A DNA stretch of 64,000 bases from Ramazzottius varieornatus. Taxonomy: Eukaryota; Tardigrada; Eutardigrada; Parachela; Ramazzottiidae. The stretch lies in assembly GCA_001949185.1 (NCBI GenBank), contig BDGG01000001.1, positions 4,766,629-4,830,628 on the forward strand, read 5' to 3'. Below the pieces are notes generated by a model, which was given only the letters and a program-made list of their open reading frames with translations, made no database searches and was not told the DNA's origin. A program made the translations under genes and the position numbers. Numbering within the stretch: the stretch's first letter is position 1; each line of letters opens with the position of its first letter. Below, piece after piece: positions 22,760 to 40,769 of the stretch.

Positions 22760-24078
22760 CTGTAATGCTTCTTGAACCTTCGCGAAGGTTGCCAAAGAAA
22801 TGGGTATCACAGACTTCAAAGCCTCGAGAGAATGGCTCTACAAGTATCAGAAACGACACCAGATAGTGCAGAGATCTCCTACACATGTAGGAAGAAAACT
22901 CGTCATGACGGAGGAAGACATAGTAAGCTTTTGCTATGATACCGAAACTAATGTGACGTCAGCTTAACGCAACAGCAGTCTGCTACCTGTCCCTTTTGAT
23001 GTTTGGCTGTAACGTGACGTCGAGCGTTCGTCAAACGCATATCGTTATTTCAGGAAAAGGAGGCTCAGTTTCTTCATATGGTCGAAGAGATCGCACCCCT
23101 GAACGATATCCCGCCTTGCAGACTGATCAACTTTGACGAAACGTCCGTAAAGCTTCAGAATTCTTACAAGAAAACACTCTCACCGAAAGGAGTGAAAGAA
23201 GTGACCGTGATTGATCCAAATGCATCAAAAAAACACTTCACCGTAGGTCTAGCTACCGCCGCAGACGGATATAAATTTCCGGCTGTGGTGGTATTCAAGG
23301 TAATTAGAAGACGGGCAAGCTATCAGAGTGCATTCTGGAAAAACTGGACATTCCCCAAAAACGTGGTGATTTTTAGTACAAGTAAGTGCGAAAGTTTCAG
23401 TTTTCTATTATAATAGCACTTCCGGTCGAGAAATATTTTCATTTTTCGTCGTTACAGCTTCGGGATGGTGGCAGTCGAGCCTAGATATCCAGTGGATCGA
23501 ATCTACGTTTAACGACAAGGAAAAGTAGTTATCTGTGTCGAGACCACGCACCGGCGCACCTGAGCTACGAGAGTCCAGCTTTACTGGAGAAGAAGGGAAT
23601 GGAACAAATCCTTTTTCTTGAAGGGCTCACTGGCAATTACCAGCCTCTTGACGTTGGGGTTAACTACCCATTTGAGTGCTACCTGACGCAATCCTACCAT
23701 GGATGGAGGGATCAGTGTACCGAAGTCACCAAGAAAGGGTATTTGAAGAAACCATCGCGTCAAGAGTTTTTTAATTCCTGTCTGAAGCATGATCCAAAAT
23801 AAAAACATCCACTGTCGAAAACTCTTTCGGTGCGGCGAATATTTTGCCTGAACCATTCTACATGTTGGCTGACGAGAGTGTTGAAGACCTTAACTGCACT
23901 GCACTCTTGAATGCAGTTATACTTCTGTGGAAGATAACTAATCTGCGGGGCTAAATTTTCCATCGATGGTGAGGTATATGATGGATTGTTGATTGGCTAG
24001 ACTGCGTGAAACTGGTACCCAACGGGCAAAATTTACGCGTATGACCACGTGATTCGCGAAGTTCAAGAAGCATTACAG
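22760..24078 (+). mobile_element. TA-flanked pogo-like transposon (1.3 kb), decayed autonomous copy
   Basis: TIRs read CTGTAATGCTTCTTGAAC on both sides and extend through TTCGCGAA. TA occurs at 22758-22759 and 24079-24080. The interior encodes a broken pogo-like transposase on the plus strand. Two MITEs (21535-21676 and 43830-43949) share these termini, so this element is their likely transposase source. Confidence 0.85.
22785..23806 (+). pseudogene. Pogo-like DDE transposase with CENP-B-type HTH, broken
   Basis: The first segment (to about 22921) encodes a CENP-B-type DNA-binding helix region (KEMGITDFKASREWLYKYQ) and ends at a GTAAGC donor. The next exon (23054 onward) has the first catalytic Asp in LINFDETS and GLATAADGYKFPAVVVFK. 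Further pieces give SGWWQSSLDIQWI, DHAPAHLSYE (second acid) and NYQPLDVGVNYPF (third acid). The last pieces lie in different frames, and an in-frame TAG (23526-23528) separates them, so the gene is dead. The homologue at 35391-37533 helped to order the pieces. Confidence 0.75.
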
Positions 24079-30547
<6,469 letters not shown>

Positions 30548-31081
30548 GCCACGAGGACCCAACATCTTGGCGTTTCTTGTTTCTTATTTTATTTCATGTT
30601 TGCTCTTTGTAGCACAGTACCTGTGTCTTGTACGGTTTTATAAAGGAATATCGCTTGGAGTAGTTTTTTTTCGGTTTTTTACGTTTCTATTTACACCTTA
30701 TTAGTCTCGGCTGTTTTAGACCCCCTGTTTTAGAGAGTTGTTTCGTCCGGTTTTATTCTTATTGGTTGTTTATAGTCTTTGCAGGAGCTATTTAAGTGAG
30801 AGGTATGCTAAGGTCTTCTGCACAACGGAAGGAACGACTTGGTGTATAAGCCTCGCACCTGATCCGCTGAGGACCCATAGTCCACTTCCTCCGGTGGGTA
30901 GCATTGAGTACAACAGTAGCTCTTCCAGTAAATTTCGTTTACACATACAGTACAGTACGTTCCCAAGCGACGACAGCTCAAGTCATCCTGTCAGACTAGA
31001 ATAATAGAACTCGAATAAGTAGAGACGTTCGACACCAGATATAATACAGTACAGCATAAGCAATGTTAGCAGGCCTCATCT
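30548..31081. other. 3' flank of ARHGAP39 and upstream region of the Ly6-like gene
   Basis: T-rich sequence at 30590-30790 probably belongs to the 3' UTR. Several ACAGTACAGTA-type motifs lie near 30945-31055. No additional gene was seen. Confidence 0.4.
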
Positions 31082-32232
31082 ATGAATATAATCGTAGAAA
31101 TTGTTTTGATAGCGGCTCTGGTTGTTGCTGATGTCGATTCTGCCTGTGTCCCAGCGTCAGATTCTTCTGTTTCTCCTACGTGCTTGAACATGGTTATTAG
31201 TGATGGTATGTGAGGATGAACATGAAGTGGGAACTCAGTTGCCGACGTACATCGAAATGTCCTTTTCACAGACCTGAAGAACAACGGGAGCTGCTACACA
31301 TGCATAAGTCAAAATCTGACCGACAACGCAAACTGTTCCGGCTCTTCGCCCAGCAATATGGTGGACGTTCCAACCGGGCTCGCTGTCTCGAATAATCCTG
31401 ATTTTCCTGCTGTTTGCGTCACAATAACGACACCTATCAACCAAACAGGTAATCACGATAATTATTTCCCGCGTTTTATACGCAGAAGTCACGTGAAAAC
31501 CAGCAGTCCGGGATTTGTGAGCCACGTGGCGACACCACAGCGTACGCAGGACAAAAGAAGCTTTCAAAAATGGGCGGAGCGTCTTAAATGCGGGAAACGA
31601 ATTACAATTTCAGATAAACCAATATTCAAATTCGATTGGGAATAACTACCTGGTTTAGCTGACACCCATTTTTTGAAAGCTTATTTTATCCTGCACTGTA
31701 TCAATAACTTCTATCTGTAGGCGATCGTCCTTTTTTCGTTCGGAAATACGATTCAGCCGCCAGTTATTTCGCCTGGCTTGATCCCGGACTTAACCTGACT
31801 AGTGGCTGCCGCATCTTGAAAGATCCAGAAGCTGACGACGGACGAACTCTGATCTTCTGTATCTGCGGGAGTAACTTGTGCAATAAAGAGCCTCCACAAG
31901 ATTTTAGCACTTACCAGAACCCGTACGGAACTGGAGTGGATGTCAAGTCTATTGTGAACGTGCAACCGAGTCAAACCCAGATGGCACAGATGGTAGCTGT
32001 TCAAGCAAAAGTGGCACCCGTCGTAATGGTAGCGATGACCTCACCGCCCATTGTGACGTCCGGTTTGACCTTCTCCGCTCGAACCACGCTAGCGATTTCT
32101 GGCAGTATTAATGCTAACCAGAGTTCCGGTAATTCAACAGTTATTGGCCATGGATTTTCGGTTACCCAAAGCTCTATCTTGTTACAGTTGCTCCACGTAA
32201 TTCTTTGCGGTGCTCTGTTGCTTAGTCTTTGA
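31082..32232 (+). CDS. Ly6/uPAR-like secreted or GPI-anchored protein
   Basis: Three exons join in phase: 31082-31205, 31272-31448 and 31721-32232, giving 270 residues. The N-terminus is a signal peptide with a hydrophobic core (IVLIAALVVA). The mature part has the Ly6 pattern: CYTC near the start of exon 2, spaced cysteines, then FCICGSNLCNKE at the end of the domain. The region after it is rich in Ser, Thr and Gln. The last residues are hydrophobic (ILLQLLHVILCGALLLSL), as in GPI-anchor signals. Ly6 proteins bind or modulate receptors and channels at the cell surface; the partner here is unknown. I do not assign an orthologue. Confidence 0.85.
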
Positions 32233-32618
32233 ACTTTTAGAACCTCGCAGCAGTGTTATTTTAATCATTATAATTGGAAATCGATTTTAATAATTAAAAT
32301 TGTTCTAATTGTGCGGGTTGGTGTTCGCTTGATTGATTGATCCCTAATAGGAAATCGAATTCTAATTTTGATAATTAAAATTCGTCAGCGGTAATTGATT
32401 TTCCTTGCAGTCAGCTGATCACGTAGACTTAACATTAGCACTTGACTTTTAATAATTTTAATTGCATAGTAAAATAACACTGCCCAGCAGTAAAATACGC
32501 AGTAGAACATGCAGAGCTACGAGGACACAATTAAGGAGTTGTCGTCAACAGACACAGGGAAAGTAGGTGCAGCGCCTACTCTCTCTGTTTCATTCACAAC
32601 TCTGCTATTTTCCCCTTA
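32233..32618. other. AT-rich repeat debris 3' of the Ly6-like gene
   Basis: Sequence rich in TTTTAATAATTAAAA and near-inverse copies (32265-32400) suggests an old inverted-repeat element. There is no coding capacity. The motif TAGTAAAATAACACTGC near 32467 recurs near 60581. Confidence 0.5.
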
Positions 32619-32620
32619 TA

Positions 32621-33046
32621 CACGCACGACGAGATATTATGGGCCAGGCGGAAAAGACGGCAAATTTACAATTTGTATGGAAGTCAGAAACAGAAATCGC
32701 ACAAAGAAAGTAACGTAGTAAAATTCAACCGTAGAAAATTGTCATGGACGGTGGCCATCAGCTGATCAGCTGTTTTACTCTAACGCGTCCATGCTGCTGT
32801 CGACTTTCTCCCGGAGGCCGGAGAAGCCTTGGAATAGTTTGAACTGTTGAAGATATAATGAAGATCTGACTGCTATAACATTGATATGACAAGCTTTAGC
32901 TCCTCGGCTCAATATCGAGCACGCAAATACAGCAGTGCGGCTTTCGATGTGGTTTTTACTTGAAGCAAGGATCCCCTGCCCGTGCCGCCGTAGCGAAAAG
33001 GCCTGGTCCGTAATTTTTACTGGCCCGCGGTTTCTCTTCGTGCGTG
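32621..33046. mobile_element. TA-flanked TIR element A (426 bp)
   Basis: The left end starts CACGCACGACGAGA and the right end, read inverted, starts CACGCACGAAGAGA. TA flanks both ends. GGGCCAG and the GCGAAAAGGCC motif link it to element B. It has no coding capacity. Confidence 0.75.
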
Positions 33047-33482
33047 TACTGTGATTAGCATCGTCTAACACTGTGTCGCATTTATGGCCTTATAGACACA
33101 GTAGGCCTGTCCTGACTCAACCAGGTCGATCGATCCGAAGTCGGCTTACGATCCGAGGTAAATGACATAAGACGCTTGTTTTTCCTGTTTTGCGCTACCG
33201 AGGTATTTTCCAAATTGTGCAGGAAACGTTTTTTTCTGGAGGGGTGTTAGCCGAAACCGCTTAGGCAGTGATCTAGAATAAACTTTAAGGTATTTCATGT
33301 TGGAGACAATCGGAAAACGATCACGTGGGAAGATTTTGGCGAAAATGTTTATGTAGGGAAGAAAGCTGAAAACAGGTGTTTTATACTGGTTTTCAAGGCA
33401 TGGTTTGCAGTATAGGCCGGATTAGCTGTTTCTGGGACACAGCTATCTGTCCCTAATGACTTACCGAAAACTTTCTGACGTA

Positions 33483-33679
33483 CACGCACGACGGGTAATT
33501 ATGGGACACTAAACTTTGTGGGACGGGCGGAAAAGATGGCAAAATGGAAATTCAAACGTAGAAAAGTGTCGAAAAATGTATCACTGTGAATCGGTCGCTC
33601 ACGTACGTTCATCCGTACCGCTGTAGCGAAAAGGCCTGTCCAATAATTTTTAGTGTCCCATAATTACCCGCCGTGCGTG
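33483..33679. mobile_element. TA-flanked TIR element B (197 bp MITE)
   Basis: TIRs of about 30 bp are nearly perfect: CACGCACGACGGGTAATTAT on the left and CACGCACGGCGGGTAATTAT inverted on the right, both followed by GGGACACTAA. TA duplications lie at 33481-33482 and 33680-33681. It is related to element A at 32621-33046. Confidence 0.88.
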
Positions 33680-33681
33680 TA

Positions 33682-35390
33682 CTATTGTTCACGATAGTGC
33701 CCACAAAGCCAGCTCACAAAGCCAGTGCCCACAAAACCAGTCTTCCATACATGCTGCGGTGATCAGCTGCTTTGCGGACAATGGTCAAAGGTTCGTTACC
33801 GTGTCATTTGGTGTCAACTCTAAATTTGGATCTGTCTTCGTGAGCTCTAAATGCCATGTTCTTAGAGGGGTGCAAAGTCGGCGGGTCCGAGAATCGCCAA
33901 ATAGCAAAAGCCAGCGCCATATTCAATCAGCGTCACTTCGTAGTCTTTCTTCACTTGCTTCTGTTTTATGATCCGGTCGTCCGATTTTGACTGTTCAAGG
34001 CCATGCGTACATCAACTTAGCCGTCGGGTTTCAAGGGCTTACTCTTTCGTGGGCAACCCCTTCCCCCGAGGGGCAACCTCAATGATATTTTGCGATAGGT
34101 CACCCAAAGATTCCAGACTTCGGGGTGAGCCCCGAAACCCGACGACCAAATTGATGCAAAGATGCGACTTCAATTTAAGCACCGCCACCTGAATCACACT
34201 TTATCCTGAATCTCTTTCCAGTTACGTGATCACCATGTCACCACCTCGATCAATCAGCCGATAAGTACAGGTTATTTGAACCAGGAATTGAAGGTCGTTT
34301 CCGAGTCCCACTCCCGGGTCACACGACCGGTTTAGAGACAATTCTAGACAGCCCTAATGTAGCGAAAATACCGTTCTGTCGACCACAGCAGAAGAGTACC
34401 AGTTCGAAATCCCGGGATGGCAATATCCCGCGACCGATGAATTCTGGGATGCAAACCCGGTGGTGAAGTAATAATCCTCACTTCTTTAGTACGTCACCGA
34501 CAAGGCAGCTTAGTGGACAGTGCGCGGTAAACTTTCATTTTCGTTTTTGAGACTTGAGTGACCGTAGAAAAAAGCCGAAAATGCCGCTCTACAACATGGT
34601 AGGTTGTCATGTGATGTTACGACGACGTTGAATTTGCTATCCGCAAAGCACCAACTCGCTCGTTTCAGCATGTAAAAACCTGCTTTATGACGTATTAAAA
34701 AAGTGAGGATTATCAGTGTACCGAATCTCGGGGCACCCATGTCCCGTGAATTCATAAAAAGTCCCGTTGGACTAGAATCTTCGACATAGCAAATCTCGGT
34801 GACACCAAATCTCGTGCAACTCAATTCCCAAAAATCCTCGGCCTAACGAGGGAACCTTCAGACCATTTCACTCGCCGATCACGATAGAAATGATTTCACG
34901 TGATAGCTGAGACTCATGGCTCTCTACAAAGTATCGGGAAGAACGGTGAATAACCATGCCCTGGCTCCACAGCATTTCTCGAATGCGTGGCAGTCGACAT
35001 TGCAGAGACAGAACTGAGAGTACGAGACTGCGTACAGTAAAGGCCAATCAATCAAGTTATTCATCAATCAAGTCACAATGTATGCTAACATGACTCACAT
35101 GCCATATCATGTCAGGTCATACATGGTATGTCATCGCAAAAACGGTAAACGAAATTTGTTAACCAACGGTCAGATTACTTTAAAATTCCGATCATTTCGG
35201 ACAGAATTTAAGTACGTGCGTGCATTTGTACCCTAGGTTGTAGATATGTTTTACTGTACGTATCGATCTTCGATCAGCTGATCGGGGGTTTATACCCTAC
35301 AGCAGGATGCACCACAAGCAAACTCTGATGGCTGACGTAGAAAGTCTCTTTACTGTTCACATGACTCGATAACACACCAAAATCGACAAC
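33682..35390. other. Non-coding stretch with an inverted pair at 34467/34715
   Basis: An inverted pair, ATAATCCTCACTT followed by TTTAGTACGTCA (34471-34496) and its complement (34686-34714), encloses about 190 bp and suggests a small TIR element. Scattered TCCCG motifs surround it. No gene was recognised. Confidence 0.5.
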
Positions 35391-35969
35391 TCAGTTATCC
35401 TCGTCTTCTTCTTCCTCGGCCTCCATATCAGTGTCTGAATCGTTAGTCTCTTCTTCGAAAAAAGAGGAGTCTTTTACCAAGCTTAATTCCAGCTCATTGG
35501 AATCTTCTTCTACCGTCTCACCTATACAAACCGAAGGGGATTTGGATCTTTTGCAGCTCTTGTTTCCCGAAACGCTGGCTGTCTGGTCATACCGAGACGA
35601 TCGGTCAGCAAGGCACTTGGCATCCGTCGTCAGCTCACAACGGTTCCTCTCGCAGGTAGTGGGAAACCACAGCCAGGTTATCTCGTTGAACTCTGGCAAA
35701 ACATCGCTTTTCCGAAGGAGCTCTGCTACGTAAAAGAATTTTTTGACAACTTCCACATCCACTTTCTTCCAAGCTGAGGACGCCATCTGTATGAACTCGT
35801 TTTTCCCAGGTTTCTTGATATAGCCTGCTGCGGTGAAGCTAATGTTTTCTCGCCTCCAACGTCTGTATTCTACTTTCAAGAATTGTTTGAAAATCCCGTT
35901 AACGCTCATGTCGAGCGGTTGGTATTTCCCAGTCATGCCTGAAACACGCATATTCGGGACGAGCAAAAG

Positions 35970-36097
35970 CAGCGCACGTTCTCAGTGTTATTAGCTCAAA
36001 GTGTGCGCCACTTAGGAAATCGCTCTACTCGCGTTTGATTGCTGTTCGCAAGTGGCGCACGCTTCCAGTGTCACTAGCTGGACGTTTGCGCCACTTC
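35970..36097. repeat. Palindromic repeat, copies 9 and 10 in tandem (transposase intron)
   Basis: Copy 9 (35970-36015) has the core CTCAGTGTTATTAGCTCAAA. Copy 10 (36050-36097) has CTTCCAGTGTCACTAGCTGG. Both share the same orientation and both lie between transposase exons 35391-35938 and 36143-36583. Confidence 0.85.
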
Positions 36098-36365
36098 TGA
36101 AAAACGAACTGGCGCTTTTAACTTATTTCGAGCAGACCTGACCTGGAGGGATAACAATCTGTTGAACATTGCGTTGTTCCATGGCGTCAAAACTCTCGTC
36201 TCTCACATGCACGGAGAACTTGTCGCGAAAAATCACGGTTGGAGGATAATTCTCAACATAGTCATCGTCGAATCGACCATTCCACCAAGCCTTTCGCGCA
36301 CTTCTCACTACGATATTCTTAGGAACATTCAGTTTTGCGATGTACGCGTCACTCAACACTCCAGC

Positions 36366-36462
36366 TAGGGATGTTAATTATCCAACCACAACGGATGTAT
36401 CCGGATTTATCCGGATAAAACCTGGATTGGATAAACGTATTATCCATCCATCAACAACCCTA
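36366..36462. mobile_element. 97-bp hAT-like MITE with 8-bp target duplication
   Basis: The ends are TAGGGATGTT and, inverted, TAGGGTTGTT. The flanking 8-bp duplication ACTCCAGC is exact (36358-36365 and 36463-36470). The interior is rich in ATCC/GGAT. It interrupts an exon of the pogo-like transposase. Element plus one duplication is 105 bp, so the host reading frame resumes in phase beyond it. Confidence 0.9.
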
Positions 36463-36852
36463 ACTCCAGCCTTCGCCGTAGTCTTGAAGATAACTTCAGC
36501 GTGATATTTGAATCCATCTGCCCTGATGGTGAGGTTCACAGTAAAGCCTTCCTTGTCTCCTGTGGGATGTGAAACAGATACCTAGGGAAAAAAATGTTCC
36601 CTCCAGAAAATATTCGGGATGCTAAAATCAGGATCCTTACGAAGAAATTTTCACCTCTTTTACTCCTATGGGAGAGATTGTTTTTTTTCCCAGTGCGACC
36701 ACACGGACCATCGTTTGATCCATGTTAAGGATCCTTGATTTGGGAAGGTTTGCCATGTTGACGTGCTCTTCAATTGCACAGAAGAACTTCTCATGGATTT
36801 CCTAAAAGCGAAAGTCATTTGAAAAGCCGGCAAACGAAACGTACAATGTTAT

Positions 36853-36900
36853 TTCAAGCGGCGCGTATATCGGTGTAATTAGCTGGAAGTGTGCGCCACT
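36853..36900. repeat. Palindromic repeat, copy 11 (transposase intron)
   Basis: Arms CGGCGCG and GTGTGCGCCACT surround TCGGTGTAATTAGCTGGAA. It lies in the 131-bp interval between exons 36641-36801 and 36933-37215. Confidence 0.8.
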
Positions 36901-37295
36901 CCAGAAAGCATTGCAGGTTATACAGGATTTACCAGATCTTCAGCCGTGAACGTGGTTTTTCGGGCAGTATGTGTTACGGCTCGGGTAACGAGGCTGTATC
37001 TCTTCTTGAAGGTACAGCACCAGTGATCCAACGCCTTGAAGCCTGTGTTTTCTCCGTGATTACGTTTCACGATCTCCAGCGTTTTCTCCTTTATATCGCT
37101 GTTTCTTACTTCGAGGCCGAGATATCTTTGATCTAACACGTAAAGGTACACTTCGTCTTCCACTGCCCGAAATCTGACGGGACGCTTCCGTTTGAGAGAA
37201 GGCGGACCAGATGGTCTAGAGAAGATGAACGCTGTGGTTACTCCCTAGCACTAAGACGTGCAACACACGCGAAAGCAAACTTGGCAAGATCCTTT

Positions 37296-37345
37296 TTCAA
37301 GTGGCGCACGCGTCCAGCCGATAATACTGAAAACGTTCGCCTGTC
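37296..37345. repeat. Palindromic repeat, copy 12 (transposase intron)
   Basis: Left arm CAAGTGGCGCAC, core CGTCCAGCCGATAATACTGA, right arm decayed (GTTCGCCTG). It lies between exons 36933-37215 and 37373-37533. Confidence 0.8.
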
Positions 37346-37569
37346 ACGCAAGAAAACTTGACAAGATTGTACCTGTTGATCCACTCAAACAACGTGTTCT
37401 TCGGAATCCGGAGTTTATGTGCAAACTCCCTAATCGTTACGCCGTTCCTCTCCTTCTTCTCATAATAATGGTCAACTGCCCGACGTTTCTCGTCCTCCGA
37501 ATAAGAATTGTAACATCCACGCACCTTCGGCATGATGCAGATATTAAGAAAGTCGACTGGGGATGGCAA

Positions 37570-39335
37570 GGAATGGCCCGATTAAACGCTGTAGCCCTGC
37601 TTAAACGCTGTAGCCAAGCAAAGACTAGCACTGGCAACGGGTTTCAAAAAGTGGGGGCCAATAAACCTACTAGGTGTGAGTATTCATGATAAATTCTCAG
37701 GTTTAGTGGGTGACTAACGAGAGTAGGATTCAGTACTTAATTTCGGTGGGTGACAATAACGTTTGTGAGTCTTACTGGGTGACAATAAGTGTCTTTACAG
37801 TTTAAACGTGTGTTGGGGGAAAAATTTCCCGACGGAACTGATCGCCGCTCGCTCGTAGTCGACAATTATGTTGCGAGTCTTGGGGTCGCCGACTGGACGA
37901 AATGGTATAGCTTGCAAAGCATCTCGGAATTTTAGACTTGGCAATGGTGTGGTTATACCAAACCAAACCGATAGAAGTGGTGTACGTTCCAGAGTTCAGA
38001 CCGAAGTTTTCGTTTTGGCGTTCAAGGACACCACGCCGAAAAAAACCTAAAAAGGCTGAAAAACTTCTGGTGCACCACCTAATAGAAAAACATGCCTCGA
38101 AATATCTTGATCGTGAATCAAAGCGAAGCACCGCAAGCTCGTCTGGCGAAACGTGCAGGGAAACCCGACAGGACCAGTAGAGCTGAGCACGCGGACGTCA
38201 TGTTACCTTGGGTATGTGCAAGATCAGCATTTGGTTTCTGTATATACATCTTTGTCGGGTCAAATTTTTCTCCCTAGCGTCCACCAGATACGGGTTTCGG
38301 TTTTCGGCTTCTCGGTTTGGTATGGTGTGGTGCACTGAAAACGACGAGCTTACAGTCGAGACGCCAACAGTTTGTCTGCTATGTTGCTAGCCACGAGCTT
38401 GGTGTCGAGCTATTATTGCGTGATTAATGATGGGGGATTTAGGGTTCAATATCCTTCGGAGCACTCTACTCGCGTAGAGTAAGCCCCGATAAACTGGCAA
38501 AATTTACGGAAAGACGAAAACAGACGGGAGGAAGGGAACCGGGAAGAAAGGAAAAACTTGCGAGCGAAGGGCAGAAGAACCTACGAGGGTGGATTACTGT
38601 TTTTCAAGTTCACTGAGCATCGGTTATCGGGTCAAAAGATGACTCAAAATCGTGAGAGTCTCAAAAAATAGTTCGAATGAATAATTTGGGGTGAAATCCG
38701 AAGGTTCCAGCCGACGTGCAGAAATTACTCCATGACATGAGTCAATAGCACCATGAAATATCGCATTACTCCAGCTGGCCGATAGGAACTATTGAAATTT
38801 TCGACAAATTTGAAACTTTGATGCTGTTGCTTGCAACCAGTGGGATCACTGTGATACCGCACGGGCAAGTGTAGTTTCAGCCTGCGAAAGTGGAAGTTTT
38901 CTCCTATTATAGACTCTCCCCTGTATCATGCAAGGCTGTGCCGTATACTGGACCGTGCCGCAGTAAGGGGGCATACTCTCAAACGTGATTGGTTAGGATA
39001 ATGCACCAAAAGTACTGTAGGTCATGAATCATACTGCAAGAGCTAGCTTACGTACACGGTACATAGCTCGGACGTTCCGTTCGTTCGTTCAAAACGGTTA
39101 AACGTTTCTTAAATTTTGACGAACAGGGAAACGTCGGGGCTATTAACTGCCAAGAAATTACCACAAAATCCTCGTCCGAAATATCCTCAATCGCTTTCCG
39201 GTTTGGATCTAAAATCGTGCCGTATAATTCCGGCTTGACCTGACAACTCGGGACAGTACCTCAGATTAATGCTCAGAAACAGTTGCGCATCACCATTTGC
39301 TTTTATCATGTTAGGCAAATGCATCGCAATTCACG
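37570..39335. other. Non-coding stretch with tandem GGGTGAC motifs
   Basis: The motif GGGTGAC(T/A)A recurs at 37708, 37747 and 37776 and may be part of a transposon end. Open frames at 37800-38400 show no family similarity. A short palindrome CTCTACTCGCGTAGAG lies near 38464-38479. The T-rich motif around 39075-39140 recurs near 41890-41975, in the same orientation. Confidence 0.4.
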
Positions 39336-40769
39336 TTAGTAGGCTTCTGAACCACGCAACCGTTTTCCGATCTTTGGATAAGCCTTATCCAAAATCTGAC
39401 CAGGCGTTAATGTGTTGTCCACGTGATTATTCTTCTCACGTAAAGCATAATCGATAGACGACTCCAGATAATGTAACTGTACAAGATTCAGCGCCCGAAA
39501 CACATAAGATACATCCTTCTGCCACCGAGTATCAGCACTTAACAACCGCATTTCATAGTACTCTGGTTGCTCAAACGCATAAAGCCTTTGAGCAGATTCA
39601 CCGGCATCACCAAAGGGGAACAAATGCGGATAACTCTTCTCCTCCTGAAACGGATCATCCACTGTCCACACTGCCTTCGTATGTCTCGGCAAAACTCGGC
39701 CGATCCCATGCAAAGGAACTTCTCGGTCAAAACTCAACAAAGCATGCAAATCGTATATATCGATCCTTCGTCTCTCGTTAACCAGCTTTGACTTACTCAC
39801 CTTCTTCAAACTTTCCAAATCAATCTCTTCGTACAGGTGGTTATCGTACTTCAAACACCGCAAACCTTTGTACACTGCCTCATCATTCACGGAGTACGTC
39901 GACGTCTGAAGCGTACCGTCGTCGTTCCTACTCTGAGACGTAGCCAACAGAAAAGACTCTGTCATGTTATCAGAGTGTTTACCCAAACTGGCAATGTTTC
40001 GTTCAACCGACGACAAGATATGGACCATCTGTCCCTTGGTTTTGGTTAGGGAATTTTCGTGCCGCACCACACTGATGAAGGGTTGAATTAAACGAACAGC
40101 CTGTAACTCCATGTAACCCAGATTAAGTTCCTCAGGTACGGGACCCGCATCCAGATTATTCAACCACCTGTTGCACTTGCAAAAATCTTCTACAATGCCA
40201 GGTTTAAACTTCTGACACTTTGTACACACCACCTTGTCCCGACCCAAACAATCATGAGACCCATAATCAGCTAAGCGCAGCTTCTTCAACACATTCTACT
40301 CAGGACAGCAATCACAGGGACCCCACTCAACGTACAATTTTGCTTTGTAATCTGCACGGAATTTCACCCTCTGTTTTTCAATTCCGTCCGCACGTCGATC
40401 TTCGCTAGCTGCCAGCTGTTTCGCTTCACGCATCTCTCTTCTTTTTTCTGTTCTTAACTGATGACCTTTACTCTTCGCAAGCATCGGCTTATTCGCTCTT
40501 ACACTACCAGCAACCGCAACATGCATTTCCATTTCACCTTGCAACGGCAGAGCACCCGGTACTAATCTCCTGACACTGCCAGTAACCACAATATCGGCCT
40601 CGCGAGAGTGAACAGAGCAAAGATACTTACAGTTTTCATCCAGTATTCCTTCACATCGGGCATTCCATTTCGACCTTTCTTCCACAGCAGTCGGAATACT
40701 GTGCAGGGACCGACGATCGACAACTTTCTTCCTGTAGCGATATCCACATATCTCACAGGACTGCGACAT
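39336..40769 (-). pseudogene. Helitron 5' coding fragment with THAP-like zinc finger and Helitron N-terminal region
   Basis: One minus-strand frame runs 478 codons with a single in-frame TAG at 40293-40295. The N-terminus has CEICGYRYRK, LHSIP, a Trp and CSVH, the spacing of a THAP-like C2CH finger. After the stop come a CxxC motif, NLGYMELQAVRLIQPFISVV and YPHLFPFGDAGE followed by EYYEMRLLSADTRWQKD. The last two belong to the N-terminal regions that precede the Rep domain in animal Helitrons. No Rep or helicase follows, so it is a truncated or split copy, and from a different lineage than the one at 45060-51078. Confidence 0.7.

Larger units (their letters stand above)
35391..37533 (-). pseudogene. 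Pogo-like DDE transposase with CENP-B-type HTH, interrupted by a hAT MITE
   Basis: Minus-strand exons: 37373-37533 (psq-like HTH, MPKVRGCYNSYSEDEKRRAV), 36933-37215 (CENP-B-type HTH, VLDQRYLGLEVRNSDI), 36641-36801 (first Asp in ILNMDQTMV), about 36143-36583 (second acid in VIFRDKFSV) and 35391-35938 (third acid in YQPLDMSVN, then an acidic tail). A 97-bp MITE (36366-36462) is inserted in the fourth exon. The junction between the third and fourth exons is out of phase as I read it, so a small indel is also likely. Three of its introns contain copies of the GTGGCGCAC palindromic repeat. The element's outer termini were not found. Confidence 0.8.

Noticed and set aside
37800-38400. Basic open frames as an unknown gene
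   Set aside because: They overlap in several frames without splice support or family motifs.
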